Source: Polaromonas sp047303325
GTDB lineage: Bacteria > Pseudomonadota > Gammaproteobacteria > Burkholderiales > Burkholderiaceae_C
DNA length: 64,000 nucleotides
Direction of reading: 5' to 3'
Assembly (NCBI RefSeq): GCF_047303325.1
Contig: NZ_JBKBEX010000003.1
Location: 1-64,000 of the forward strand
Below are positions 8,090 to 16,756 of this stretch, one piece after another (the stretch's first letter is position 1; the number at the start of each line of letters is the position of its first letter). The notes under the pieces are model-generated. The model was not told where the DNA came from and did not search any database. It saw nothing but the letters and a program-made list of their open reading frames with translations. Position numbers and translations under genes: made by a program.

Positions 8090-8566
8090 TCAATGGTGGT
8101 GGCCGTGCTCGCCGTGGACGTGGCGGTGGGCGATTTCCTCTTCGGAGGCGGCGCGCACGTCGGTCACCTTGAGGGTAAAACGCAGGGCCTTGCCGGCCAG
8201 CGGGTGGTTGCCGTCCAGCATGACGGTATCGCCCTTGATCTTGGTGACGTTGAAGACATGGCGGCGGCCGTCTTCGCCGCGGCCCTCGAGCTGACCGCCG
8301 ACCTTGACCCCGGGCGGGAACTGCGTGCGCGGGATGGTCTGCACCAGGCTCTCGTCGCGCAGGCCAAAGGCGTCCTGCGGCTCCAGCGCCAGCACGGTCT
8401 GGAAGCCCGGTTCCTTGCCGTCCAGCGCTTCTTCGATCTTGGGCAGGGTGTTGCCGTAGCCGCCGTGCAGGTAAACCATGGGCGCGTTGCTTTGCTCAAC
8501 CAGCTTGCCCTGGGCGTCCGCCACCTTGTAGCTAAGTGTGACGGCGGTGTCTTTTGCGATTTTCAT
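8090..8566 (-). CDS. slyD: FKBP-type peptidyl-prolyl isomerase, SlyD-like
   Basis: Cytoplasmic prolyl isomerase and chaperone of 158 residues. The FKBP domain starts at the N-terminus (DTAVTLSYKVADAQGKLVE). An inserted-flap domain lies at about residues 70-125 (PQDAFGLRDESLVQTIPR ... GNHPLAGKALRF, the SlyD signature). A short His-rich tail (HRHVHGEHGHHH) could bind nickel, as in E. coli SlyD, which delivers Ni to hydrogenase. The tail is much shorter than the E. coli one and lacks cysteines, so metal-storage ability is uncertain. The start at 8566 is the one that begins at the family N-terminus. Confidence 0.92.
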   Translation of the reverse strand: MKIAKDTAVTLSYKVADAQGKLVEQSNAPMVYLHGGYGNTLPKIEEALDGKEPGFQTVLALEPQDAFGLRDESLVQTIPRTQFPPGVKVGGQLEGRGEDGRRHVFNVTKIKGDTVMLDGNHPLAGKALRFTLKVTDVRAASEEEIAHRHVHGEHGHHH

Positions 8567-8747
8567 GGTGTGTTTCCGGGTCTCCGGGATGCATGTCCCG
8601 TACATAAAAGCGCTGATTTTCGCCCAGGAACGCGGGCGCCGGCGCGGCGGCCGGCATTGGGCCTGGGGCGGGCTGGTTAAAGTGGTTGAAAGCCGCCGCA
8701 AAAGCCCCAAGTGCTTTTTCCCGCCTCTTCAACCGCCCCGCTCCGCC

Positions 8748-9395
8748 ATGAACCCCCTGGACACCGTCACCATTGAACTATTGCCCGCCGGCGCCACGCC
8801 GCGCCAGCTGTTTGTGCTGCTGCACGACGCGGGCGGCTCGGCCGCCGACATGCTGGAGCTTGGCAACCTGCTGGGCGGTGCTTTTGCCGAGGCCGCCGTG
8901 CTGATCCCCGAAGGCCTGACGGGCCCGCACGCCGATGCCGCCGGCGCCGCGGCGGCCGGGCTGGATGATGCGGCGGCCCTGGCCGCGCGCGTGGAAGCAC
9001 TGGCCGCTTATCTGCGTGCGCAGCAGCAGCGCTTTGAAGTGCTGCAGTCGGACACCGCGCTGGCCGGCTTTGGCGCTGGCGCCAGCCTGGCGCTGGCGCT
9101 GAGCGACGCGCACGACGGCCTGGCGGGCCGCCTGCTGTCTTTTGGCGGTGGCTACCAGGTCTGGCCGGCCCGCGCGCCCGCGCTGACCACCCTGCATTTG
9201 CTGCACGGCCAGAACGACGAGATCGTGCCGCTGGCGCGCACGCGCAGCGATTTTGACCACCTGATGGAGCTGGGCGCCGACGCAACCCTGGACGTGGCCC
9301 GCTCGCTGGGCCATGAGCTGCATCCGGCGCTGATGGACCAGGCGGTGACGCGCTTGCAGACCTGTGTGCCGCTAAGGGCGTGGAAGGCTGTCTAA
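8748..9395 (+). CDS. YpfH-like alpha/beta-hydrolase lacking the nucleophile serine
   Basis: A 215-residue protein of the phospholipase/carboxylesterase (YpfH-type) alpha/beta-hydrolase family. The oxyanion strand (FVLLHDAGG), the acid loop (LLHGQNDEIVP) and the His loop (SLGHELHP) are present. The nucleophile elbow, normally G-F-S-Q-G, reads GFGAG: position 109 is Gly (codon GGC at 9072-9074; AGC would be Ser). Unless the sequence is wrong, it should be inactive as a serine esterase and may be a decayed or non-catalytic homologue. It is divergent from slyD across a 181-base gap. Confidence 0.8.
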   Translation: MNPLDTVTIELLPAGATPRQLFVLLHDAGGSAADMLELGNLLGGAFAEAAVLIPEGLTGPHADAAGAAAAGLDDAAALAARVEALAAYLRAQQQRFEVLQSDTALAGFGAGASLALALSDAHDGLAGRLLSFGGGYQVWPARAPALTTLHLLHGQNDEIVPLARTRSDFDHLMELGADATLDVARSLGHELHPALMDQAVTRLQTCVPLRAWKAV

Positions 9396-9400
9396 GCGTT

Positions 9401-10072
9401 TTACTGACAAGCCTGCAATGGCTTGCCTGCCAGCTGCGGCTTGAGCGCTTCCAGCTTGGCCTTGATCGCCGCGTCGGCGGCCGGCAGTTTGAGCAGCTGG
9501 CCGCGCGATTCGGGCCGCTCCAGCACCACTTTGGCGGTGCGCACGCCGCGCGTGGCGACCTTGGCCAGCTCGCGTTCGGCCTCGGCCTGCGATGCGTAGT
9601 GGCCCAGTGACAGGCCGGGCCCCAGCGCGGGATTGACCAAGGCTTCAAAGGACACGCCCAGGCCGCGCAGCTCGGTGCGCTTTTTGTTGAGGGTGTCCTC
9701 GCTGCTGTACTTGCCCATGTAGACAATCCAGCGGCCCGGCTCCACGCTGCTTTCCAGTGTCCAGCTGCCGATGGGGAAGCTGCTTTCAAGGCCGGCGCGC
9801 AGCGCGCTGCTTTGTTCGGGGCTGAAGAGGCCAGCCTGCAGGCATTCGGGGGCGGGCTGCACCGCGGCGGGCGCGGGGCTGGGTTCGTTTTCGATCTGCC
9901 GCGCCTCGGCGCTTGTGAGCACCCGCATGGCCTCGGGCCGGATCTGCTGGCCCAGGCGCTGCGGCTCGGCCTGGACGGCCGGGGCAAAACCGTAGTCGGC
10001 CAGCAGGCCGTGGGTCCAGGCGAAGTAGCCGGCATTGGCCAGCAGCAGGGCCAGCACCAGCAGCCTCAGCAT
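9401..10072 (-). CDS. SPOR-domain membrane protein
   Basis: A 223-residue bitopic inner-membrane protein. Residues 1-20 form one transmembrane helix (MLRLLVLALLLANAGYFAW). A Pro/Ala-rich periplasmic linker follows, then a SPOR-like peptidoglycan-binding domain at about residues 105-175 (WIVYMGKYSSEDTLNKK ... LGHYASQAEAERELA). SPOR domains bind glycan strands stripped of stem peptides, often at the division site. It overlaps the end of birA by 7 bases, indicating co-translation with it. Its specific role is not known. Confidence 0.8.
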   Translation of the reverse strand: MLRLLVLALLLANAGYFAWTHGLLADYGFAPAVQAEPQRLGQQIRPEAMRVLTSAEARQIENEPSPAPAAVQPAPECLQAGLFSPEQSSALRAGLESSFPIGSWTLESSVEPGRWIVYMGKYSSEDTLNKKRTELRGLGVSFEALVNPALGPGLSLGHYASQAEAERELAKVATRGVRTAKVVLERPESRGQLLKLPAADAAIKAKLEALKPQLAGKPLQACQ

Positions 10073-10953
10073 GGGCGCGCGCCTTGCGGGTTGTGTGCCG
10101 CCACGGGCCGCACGCTGACTTCGGAACTGGTGATTTCTTTCATGCCAGCCGCAGTATGCACCAGCAGGGCGCCGTTTTCGCCGGCGCCGTGGGCCGTGCC
10201 GGTGGTGCCGTCGGACAGCTGCACGGCCCGGCCCGCGAGCACGTCGCGCGCGGCGAAACGCGCCTGGAAGGGCGCGAAACCGAAGCGTTCAAAGGCCTGC
10301 ACCGCCTGTACCAGCGGCGGGATGATGCGCAGCAGCACGGCCGGCGCGTCGAGTTCGGGCAGCAGCTCCTGCAGGCCGCCGGGCGGGATGGCGGGCAGGG
10401 CCGCCGCCGGGGCCGTGGGTGCTGCCGGGTCCAGCGCCACGGCGCGGATGTTGATGCCTATGCCTATGACCACATATCGGATGCCTTCCCAGCTCGCGGT
10501 CTCGACCAGGATGCCGGCCAGCTTGCGCTCGCCCTGGGGCGTGGACAGCCAGAGGTCGTTGGGCCATTTAAGGCCTATGCGCGGCTTGCCGCCTTGTGAG
10601 GGGGTGAGGGGTTCCAGGCTGTCGGCCACGCTGACACCGGCCACCAGCGACAGGCCCGACCAGTCGGTGGGCGCCAGCGGCAGCCCTAGCGAGAAGGTCA
10701 GGCTGTCGCCGCGCCGGCTTTGCCACTGGCGGCCCAGGCGGCCGCGCCCGGCGGTCTGCTGCTCGGCCACCAGCAGCAGCGGCTCGGGCCGGGGCTCCAC
10801 GCCGGGGCTGCCACGGAAGCGGCGCATCAGTTCGGTGTTGCTGGAGTCGATCTCGGGCAGGACCTCGACCGTAAAGCCCGGCAGCGAGGGCGCCAGGGCC
10901 TCCCAGAGGGCCTCGGCGGGCCAGCGTATGGGGGTTGGTGAGGGGATGCTCAT
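10066..10953 (-). CDS. birA: Biotin--[acetyl-CoA-carboxylase] ligase
   Basis: Attaches biotin to the BCCP subunit of acetyl-CoA carboxylase through biotinyl-AMP. The 295-residue protein has the ATP/biotin loop GRGRLGRQW, the SNT substrate segment near residue 38, KWPNDLW, and KLAGILVE, followed by a C-terminal SH3-like domain. The N-terminal winged-helix domain of bifunctional BirA is absent (group I), so it should not repress biotin genes. In many related genomes a type III pantothenate kinase gene follows birA; here a SPOR gene follows directly. Confidence 0.93.
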   Translation of the reverse strand: MSIPSPTPIRWPAEALWEALAPSLPGFTVEVLPEIDSSNTELMRRFRGSPGVEPRPEPLLLVAEQQTAGRGRLGRQWQSRRGDSLTFSLGLPLAPTDWSGLSLVAGVSVADSLEPLTPSQGGKPRIGLKWPNDLWLSTPQGERKLAGILVETASWEGIRYVVIGIGINIRAVALDPAAPTAPAAALPAIPPGGLQELLPELDAPAVLLRIIPPLVQAVQAFERFGFAPFQARFAARDVLAGRAVQLSDGTTGTAHGAGENGALLVHTAAGMKEITSSEVSVRPVAAHNPQGARPC

Positions 10954-11015
10954 GAAAAGCTCAGGGAGGGCCTGGCCGGCGGCGGGGCCGGTCCTGGGGC
11001 GGCTGAAAGACCGGC

Positions 11016-11720
11016 TCAGTCCTTCTTTTTCTTCTTGGGCTTTTTGTCGGCTTTCTTGTCAGCCTTTTTTTCCGACTTCTTCTTGTCGGCTTTGGCCTCG
11101 GCTTTTTTTTCGGACTTTTTCTCGGCCTTTTTGGCGGACTTTTTCTTGCCCTTGGCTTTTTTCTTGTCCTCGTCCTTGGGCGCCAGCAGGGTGCCGCGGC
11201 AGTTCTTGGCGCCGCACCAGCAGGGGTATTCGGCCAGCAGCTTCTTGGTGTAGGGCGCGTCGATGATCAGGCCGTAGTCGTAAAACAGCTCTTCGCCGGC
11301 CTTGATGTTGCGCAGCGCCTTGATGAAGACCCGGCCGTCCACTTCGTCGGCTTCGCAGTTGGGCTTGCAGCTGTGGTTGATCCAGCGCGAAGAATTGCCG
11401 CCGTGCTTGGCGTCAATCACATGGTCTTCGTCGATGTGGAAGTAGAAGGTGTGGTTGGGGTCCTTGGGGTCGTGCGGGTGGCGGCGCAGCGCTTCCTTCC
11501 AGTTGATGACCTCGCCCACATATTCGATCAGGGTCTCGCCCTCGGCCAGGTCCTGCACGGCGAAAACACCTTTGCCGTGCACGCCGGAGCGCCGTGTCTG
11601 GATACGCCGGCCGTCGGCGGCGGGCGCCGGCGCGGGGGGCGTGGAAGAAAGGGGCGCGATGGGCGCGTTGGCCTGGTTTTTTGACACGGGATATTTTTTT
11701 GGTATGGTTAATTCATGCAT
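11016..11720 (-). CDS. SET-domain protein with lysine-rich tail
   Basis: A putative protein lysine methyltransferase of about 234 residues. The SET domain (about residues 40-165) shows SGVHGKGVFA, the cofactor motif NHSCKPNC and the catalytic EELFYDYG. A post-SET-like cluster (CWCGAKNC) follows. The last roughly 55 residues are almost only Lys, Ala, Glu and Asp, resembling a histone H1-type tail, and could bind nucleic acid. The start is uncertain: ATG at 11720 begins MHELTIPKK but has no clear ribosome site, and alternating purine-pyrimidine DNA lies directly upstream. Target proteins are unknown; bacterial SET proteins can modify DNA-binding or ribosomal proteins. Confidence 0.85.
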   Translation of the reverse strand: MHELTIPKKYPVSKNQANAPIAPLSSTPPAPAPAADGRRIQTRRSGVHGKGVFAVQDLAEGETLIEYVGEVINWKEALRRHPHDPKDPNHTFYFHIDEDHVIDAKHGGNSSRWINHSCKPNCEADEVDGRVFIKALRNIKAGEELFYDYGLIIDAPYTKKLLAEYPCWCGAKNCRGTLLAPKDEDKKKAKGKKKSAKKAEKKSEKKAEAKADKKKSEKKADKKADKKPKKKKKD

Positions 11721-11767
11721 GTGCGCGTGCGCGCGTATGCGTGCGCACCCGCGCGCGTACATGCGCG
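11714..11767. other. Z-DNA-prone alternating purine-pyrimidine tract
   Basis: 54 consecutive bases alternate pyrimidine-purine (mostly CG, TG and CA steps) with a single break at 11749. The tract lies across the start of the SET gene and upstream of the divergent thioredoxin-like gene, exactly where both promoters should be. Confidence 0.75.
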
Positions 11768-11816
11768 AGAAGCCGCTATTGTAGTGATGCATCGTGACGC
11801 ACCCCTGGAGCCCCTC

Positions 11817-12338
11817 ATGTTCAAGCGCCGAAACCTGCTGCAGACGACCGCCGCCCTTATGGCCGGGCTGGGCCTGCCGGCGTGGGCCAAGGACGGGGAA
11901 AGCCCCCTGCCCAAGCCCGGCAGCAACCTGGCGTTGCCGCCAGTTGTGCTGCTGGATGGCAGCGCCTGGAAGCCCGCTGATGTGGGCGGAAAGACGCTTG
12001 TGGTGTACTGGTGGGCCAGCTGGTGCCCTTTTTGCGCGGTGCAATCGCCCCATATAGAAGCGCTGTGGCGGGCCCAGAAGGCCAAAGGGCTGGAGGTGCT
12101 GGCGCTGTCCATCGACAAGCAGCCGGCCGCCGCCGCGGCCTATATGAAGGCCAAGGGCTACAGTTTCCCCGCCGGGATGCTGACGCCGGAAGTCGCCAAA
12201 CGCCTGCCCAAGCCGGCGGGCCTGCCCGTGGTGGTGGTGCTCAAGGTGTCGGCGGACGGCCGTGAAGGCAAAGTCGTATTCGCGGAAAGCGGGGAAATGT
12301 TCCCTGAAGATGTAGAAGGTTTGAAGAAGTACTTATGA
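11817..12338 (+). CDS. TlpA-like thiol-disulfide oxidoreductase with Tat signal
   Basis: A periplasmic thioredoxin-fold protein of 173 residues. The N-terminus (FKRRNLLQTTAAL) is a twin-arginine signal peptide, cleaved probably after PAWA. The active site is WCPFC (Cys70, Cys73). Such proteins reduce or oxidise disulfides of exported proteins, for example during cytochrome c maturation. The ATG at 11817 has GGAG (11807-11810) 6 bases upstream and starts directly at the signal peptide. The stop overlaps the topB start (ATGA), so the genes are translationally coupled although functionally unrelated. Confidence 0.88.
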   Translation: MFKRRNLLQTTAALMAGLGLPAWAKDGESPLPKPGSNLALPPVVLLDGSAWKPADVGGKTLVVYWWASWCPFCAVQSPHIEALWRAQKAKGLEVLALSIDKQPAAAAAYMKAKGYSFPAGMLTPEVAKRLPKPAGLPVVVVLKVSADGREGKVVFAESGEMFPEDVEGLKKYL

Positions 12339-15310
12339 AAACCCTGGTGATTGCAGAAAAGCCCTCGGTGGCGCAGGACATCGTCCGCGCCATCACGCCG
12401 ACGGCGGGCAAGTTCGAAAAACACGATGAATATTTCGAGAGCGACGAATGGCTGGTGACCTCGGCCGTCGGCCACCTGGTCGAGATCCAGGCGCCCGAGG
12501 AGTTCGACGTCAAGCGCGGTAAATGGAGTTTTGCCAACCTGCCGGTGATCCCGCCCTACTTCGAGCTCAAGCCCATCGACAAGACCAAGACGCGGCTCAA
12601 CGCCATCGTCAAGCTGGCCAAGCGCAAGGATGTGGGCGCGCTCGTCAACGCCTGCGACGCGGGCCGCGAGGGCGAGCTGATCTTCCGGCTGATCCAGCAG
12701 TACGCGGGCAGCAAGCTGCCGGTCAAGCGCCTGTGGCTGCAGTCCATGACGCCGGCCGCGATACGCGAAGGCTTTGACAGCCTGCGCAGCGAAAAGCAGA
12801 TGCAGGGCCTGGCCGACGCGGCGCGGTCCCGCTCGGAGGCCGACTGGATGGTCGGCATCAACGGCACGCGCGCCATGACGGCCTTCAACTCGCGCGACGG
12901 CGGTTTCTTTTTGACCACCGTGGGCCGCGTGCAGACGCCGACGCTGTCGGTGGTGGTGGAGCGCGAGGAAAAAATCCGCAAGTTCGTGAGCCGCGACTAC
13001 TGGGAAATCCACGCGACCTTCCTGGCCGAGGCCGGCGAATACCCGGCCAAGTGGTTCGACCCGAAATGGAAAAAAGCCGCGGCCAATGCCGCCAACGGCG
13101 AGGGCGCCGAGCCCGACCCCGAACTGAAGGCCGACCGCGTCTGGTCCGAGCGCGAGGCGCTGGCGATCGCCGAGGCCGTACGCGGCAAGGCCGCCACGGT
13201 GACGGAAGAAAGCAAGCCCACCACGCAGGCGGCCGGCCTGCTGTTCGACTTGACCTCTTTGCAGCGCGAGGCCAACGGCAAGTTCGGCTTCTCGGCCAAG
13301 ACCACGCTGGCGATTGCGCAAAGCCTGTATGAACGCCACAAGGCCCTGACCTACCCGCGTACCGATTCGCGCGCGCTGCCGGAAGACTACCTGCCGGTGG
13401 TCAAGCAGACTTTTGAGATGCTGGCGGACAGCGGCATGAAACACCTGGCGCCGCATGCGGCGACCGCGCTCAAGGGCGGCTACATCAAGCCCAGCAAGCG
13501 TATCTTCGACAACGCCAAGGTCAGCGACCACTTCGCCATCATCCCGACGCTGCAGGCGCCCAGCGGCCTGAGCGAAGCCGAGCAGAAACTCTACGACCTG
13601 GTTGTGCGCCGCTTCATGGCGGTGTTCTTCCCGAGCGCCGAATACCTTGTGACCACGCGCATCTCGCAGGCCGTGGGCCACAGCTTCAAGACCGAGGGCA
13701 AGGTGCTGGTCAAGCCGGGCTGGCTCGCGATTTACGGCAAGGAAGCGGCCGACGAGGTGGCCGACGCCAAGGACGGCGACAAGGGCCAGAGCCTGGTGCC
13801 GGTCAAGCCCGGCGAGATGGTGCGCGCCGAGGTGGTCGAGGCCAAGGGCCTGAAGACCCGGCCGCCCGCGCGCTATTCGGAAGCCACCTTGCTGGGCGCC
13901 ATGGAAGGCGCCGGCAAGACGATTGACGACGACGAGCTGCGCGAAGCCATGCAGGAAAAAGGCCTGGGCACGCCGGCCACGCGCGCCGCCACGATTGAAG
14001 GCCTGATCGCCGAGAAATACATGCTGCGCGAAGGCCGCGAGCTGATCCCCACGGCCAAGGCCTTCCAGCTCATGACCCTGCTGCGCGGCCTGGGCGTGGA
14101 GGAACTCTCCAAGGCCGAGCTGACCGGCGAATGGGAGCACAAGCTCGCGCAGATGGAGCACGGCAAGCTGAGCCGCGAAACATTCATGGCCGAGATCGCC
14201 GCCATGACGGAAAACCTGGTCAACAAGGCCAAGGGCTACGACAAGGACACGATTCCCGGCGACTACGCCACGCTGTCCGCGCCCTGCCCCAATTGCGGCG
14301 GCGTCATGAAGGAAAACTACCGGCGCTACACCTGCACGGGCAAGACCGGCAAAGATGGAGAGACAAGCGGCTGCGGCTTCAGCTTCGGCAAGACGCCGGC
14401 CGGCCGCACCTTCGAGGTGGCCGAGGTCGAGCAGTTCCTGCGCGACAAAAAAATCGGCCCGCTGGACGGCTTCCGTTCCAAGGCCGGCTGGCCTTTCACC
14501 GCCGAGATGGTGATCAAGTTCGACGAAGAGACGAAGAACTACAAGCTCGAGTTCGACTTCGGCGATGACAAGAATGCCGAAACCGGCGAGATCGTCGACT
14601 TCGCCGGCCAGCAGTCGCTGGGCCCCTGCCCGCGCTGCGCCTCGCGCGTGTTCGAGTTCGGCAAGAACTACGTCTGTGAAAAATCGGTGCCCACGCTGGC
14701 GCAGCCGACACCCAGCTGCACCTTCAAGACCGGCCAGGTCATCCTGCAGCAGCCCATAGAGCGCGAGCAGATGCACAAGCTGCTGGAAACCGGCAAGACC
14801 GACCTGCTCGACAAGTTTGTTTCCATGCGCACGCGCCGCCCCTTCAAGGCCATGCTGGCCTGGGACAAGGAGGCCGACAAGGTGAACTTTGAATTTGCAC
14901 CCTCCAAGTTCCCGCCACGCAAGCCGGCGGCCGCCAAGACCGGCACGGTGAAAACGCCCTTCGGGAAGACTGTCGCGGCCAAGGCGGCGAAAGCACCAGC
15001 CGCGAAAAAAGCCGCGGCCAAAAAGGCGCCCGCAGCCAAAACCGCCAAGCCCAAAACGCCGCGCGTCGCCAAGCCGGGCGCGGGCCTCAAGCCCAGCGAC
15101 GCGCTGGCCGCGGTGATAGGCGCCGAACCGGTGGCGCGCACCCAGGTCATCAAAAAGCTCTGGGACTACATCAAGGCCGAGGGCCTGCAGGACGCGGCCA
15201 ACAAGCGCGCCATCAATGCCGACGCCAAGCTGCTGCCGGTGTTCGGCAAGCCGCAGGTCACCATGTTTGAATTGGCCGGGATTGTCGGCAAGCACCTGAC
15301 GGCCGAGTAA
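12335..15310 (+). CDS. topB: DNA topoisomerase III with C-terminal SWIB domain
   Basis: A type IA topoisomerase that passes single strands to decatenate DNA. The TOPRIM domain is at the N-terminus (MKTLVIAEKPSVAQDIV; metal site DAGREGE near residue 110). The catalytic Tyr340 is in TYPRTDSR. Two Cys-rich zinc-ribbon-like modules follow (APCPNCGG near 650, GPCPRCAS near 765). A Lys/Ala-rich linker (about 860-905) leads to a SWIB/MDM2-type domain (about 908-990; LKPSDALAAVIG, KKLWDYIKAEGLQD, FELAGIVGKHL). The 991-residue length is far above the 653 of E. coli TopB. SWIB fusions to topoisomerases occur also in Chlamydiae and other beta-proteobacteria. Confidence 0.94.
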   Translation: MKTLVIAEKPSVAQDIVRAITPTAGKFEKHDEYFESDEWLVTSAVGHLVEIQAPEEFDVKRGKWSFANLPVIPPYFELKPIDKTKTRLNAIVKLAKRKDVGALVNACDAGREGELIFRLIQQYAGSKLPVKRLWLQSMTPAAIREGFDSLRSEKQMQGLADAARSRSEADWMVGINGTRAMTAFNSRDGGFFLTTVGRVQTPTLSVVVEREEKIRKFVSRDYWEIHATFLAEAGEYPAKWFDPKWKKAAANAANGEGAEPDPELKADRVWSEREALAIAEAVRGKAATVTEESKPTTQAAGLLFDLTSLQREANGKFGFSAKTTLAIAQSLYERHKALTYPRTDSRALPEDYLPVVKQTFEMLADSGMKHLAPHAATALKGGYIKPSKRIFDNAKVSDHFAIIPTLQAPSGLSEAEQKLYDLVVRRFMAVFFPSAEYLVTTRISQAVGHSFKTEGKVLVKPGWLAIYGKEAADEVADAKDGDKGQSLVPVKPGEMVRAEVVEAKGLKTRPPARYSEATLLGAMEGAGKTIDDDELREAMQEKGLGTPATRAATIEGLIAEKYMLREGRELIPTAKAFQLMTLLRGLGVEELSKAELTGEWEHKLAQMEHGKLSRETFMAEIAAMTENLVNKAKGYDKDTIPGDYATLSAPCPNCGGVMKENYRRYTCTGKTGKDGETSGCGFSFGKTPAGRTFEVAEVEQFLRDKKIGPLDGFRSKAGWPFTAEMVIKFDEETKNYKLEFDFGDDKNAETGEIVDFAGQQSLGPCPRCASRVFEFGKNYVCEKSVPTLAQPTPSCTFKTGQVILQQPIEREQMHKLLETGKTDLLDKFVSMRTRRPFKAMLAWDKEADKVNFEFAPSKFPPRKPAAAKTGTVKTPFGKTVAAKAAKAPAAKKAAAKKAPAAKTAKPKTPRVAKPGAGLKPSDALAAVIGAEPVARTQVIKKLWDYIKAEGLQDAANKRAINADAKLLPVFGKPQVTMFELAGIVGKHLTAE

Positions 15311-15421
15311 GAGCCACTCAAAAACCCTCCTGGCGTTGTTGCAGCCGCCTTGCCGTGCTGTAGCACTGTCTGCGGCGGCGCGCCTAGCCAGGACCGCTTC
15401 GCTGGGTTTTGTGAGCGGCTC
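15311..15421. repeat. Nested 111-bp inverted-repeat element
   Basis: Concentric inverted repeats share one centre near 15360. The outer arms begin GAGCC(A/G)CTCA (15311-15327 and 15404-15421), the middle arms are TCCTGGC/GCCAGGA, the inner GCCGCC/GGCGGC, and the core GTGCT-GT-AGCAC. It lies between convergent topB and the MFS gene. The structure suggests a REP or small non-autonomous element and could act as a two-way terminator. Confidence 0.7.
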
Positions 15422-15446
15422 TAAAAACCGCAGGCGTTGTTGCCTT

Positions 15447-16667
15447 TCAGGCCACCGGCTCGGGCAGTTGCCGCAGCGCGTGCAGCTGCGACGCAAAAAT
15501 CACCGCTGCCTGCATCACAAAGCCGGCCAGCGCCAGCCACAGGCAGGCGGCTTCGCCCATGGACGCGCCCACCACACCGCCCAGCGCCGCACCCAGGGGG
15601 CGCGAGCCGGCATTGACGGCCAGGAACACGGCCGAGACCCGGCCCAGCATGGCATGCGGCGTGACGCTCTGGCGCAAGGTGGTGGAAGTGATGGTCCAGA
15701 CAATAGGCCCGACACCGAACAGGAAAAACGCCGTGCCCGCGAGCAGGCCGCTGGGAACAAACAGCGTGGCCGCCATGGTCGCGGCGGCCAGCACGGACAC
15801 GGCCGGGCCGAGCTGGATGGCGCGGCCAAAAGGCATGGCCGCCACCACACGCGGCGACAGCAGCGCGCCCACCACCATGCCGGCTCCATAAGCCCCCAGC
15901 GTGATGCCCACGCCCTGCGCCGTCAGGCCCAGCACACGCACCGCGTAGGGCACGTAGGCGGCCTGCAGCACAAACCAGGAGATGTTCCAGACTGTGCCGG
16001 CAATCACCATGGGCCGCAAATAGGTCTGGTGCCAGACAAACTGCGCGCCGTCGCGGATCTCGAGCAGCGCATGGCGCCTCGCGGTGGGTGCGCGCGCCGG
16101 CTCGGCCAGTTGCAGCAGCAGGGCCACGGCCGCGCCGGATAGCAGGGTCGCCAGCACAAAGGCCGAGGACGCGCCGGCCCAGGCGACCAGCGCCCCGGCC
16201 AGCGCCGGCCCGGCCGCGAAAGCCATGCTGCGCGCCAGTTCCAGCCGGCCGTTGGCGCGCGCCAGCAGCGTGCGCGGCACGATGGCGGGCACCAGGGCCG
16301 GCGCCGCCACGCTGAAGCAGACGGTGCCCACGGCACCGATAAAACCCAGCAGCGCCAGCCCCGCGATCGAGAGCTGGCCCGACAGCACCATGACCAGCAG
16401 CGCTACCAGGGACAGCGCGCGCAGGGTCTCGGCCGCCACCATCAGGCGGCAGCGCGAGACACGGTCGGCCAGCAAACCCAGCGGAATCGCCAGCAGCAGA
16501 AAAGGCAGGGTCTGCAGCGCCGCCAGCAGGCCGATTTCGCCGGGCCCCGCGCCCAGCATCAGCACCGCAACCAGCGGCACCGCCGCCAGGCTCAGCTGTT
16601 CGGCCGATTGGGCCGCGAGGTTGGACCAGGCCAGGCGTTGGAAGGAAAGAGGAAGTGGAGGGTGCAT
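15447..16667 (-). CDS. MFS transporter, enterobactin-exporter-like
   Basis: An inner-membrane secondary transporter of 406 residues with about 12 hydrophobic helices. The MFS loop motif between helices 2 and 3 reads GLLADRVSRCRLM. Overall it resembles the MFS_3 group (EntS-like exporters), with a conserved TLLARANGRLELARS stretch after helix 4. The substrate is unknown. It is a single gene, with the HAD gene ending 89 bases upstream on the same strand; no siderophore genes are present. Confidence 0.85.
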   Translation of the reverse strand: MHPPLPLSFQRLAWSNLAAQSAEQLSLAAVPLVAVLMLGAGPGEIGLLAALQTLPFLLLAIPLGLLADRVSRCRLMVAAETLRALSLVALLVMVLSGQLSIAGLALLGFIGAVGTVCFSVAAPALVPAIVPRTLLARANGRLELARSMAFAAGPALAGALVAWAGASSAFVLATLLSGAAVALLLQLAEPARAPTARRHALLEIRDGAQFVWHQTYLRPMVIAGTVWNISWFVLQAAYVPYAVRVLGLTAQGVGITLGAYGAGMVVGALLSPRVVAAMPFGRAIQLGPAVSVLAAATMAATLFVPSGLLAGTAFFLFGVGPIVWTITSTTLRQSVTPHAMLGRVSAVFLAVNAGSRPLGAALGGVVGASMGEAACLWLALAGFVMQAAVIFASQLHALRQLPEPVA

Positions 16668-16756
16668 AGGGGCAAGCCGGATGAGGTTGCCATTCTGCCC
16701 GCGATGGCCTGGCCCTGCTGGCCGTTAACGGACTTGCGATGGGCCCGGCGCCGCGT

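Noticed and set aside
12158..15496. Very long open frame opposite topB (over 1,100 codons), and similar ones opposite the kinase (47391-50141) and GspE-like gene (54627-56642)
   Set aside because: They mirror strongly coding plus-strand genes; high GC content in third positions removes stops on the opposite strand. Their translations are rich in Arg, Gly, His and Ala with no recognisable domain.
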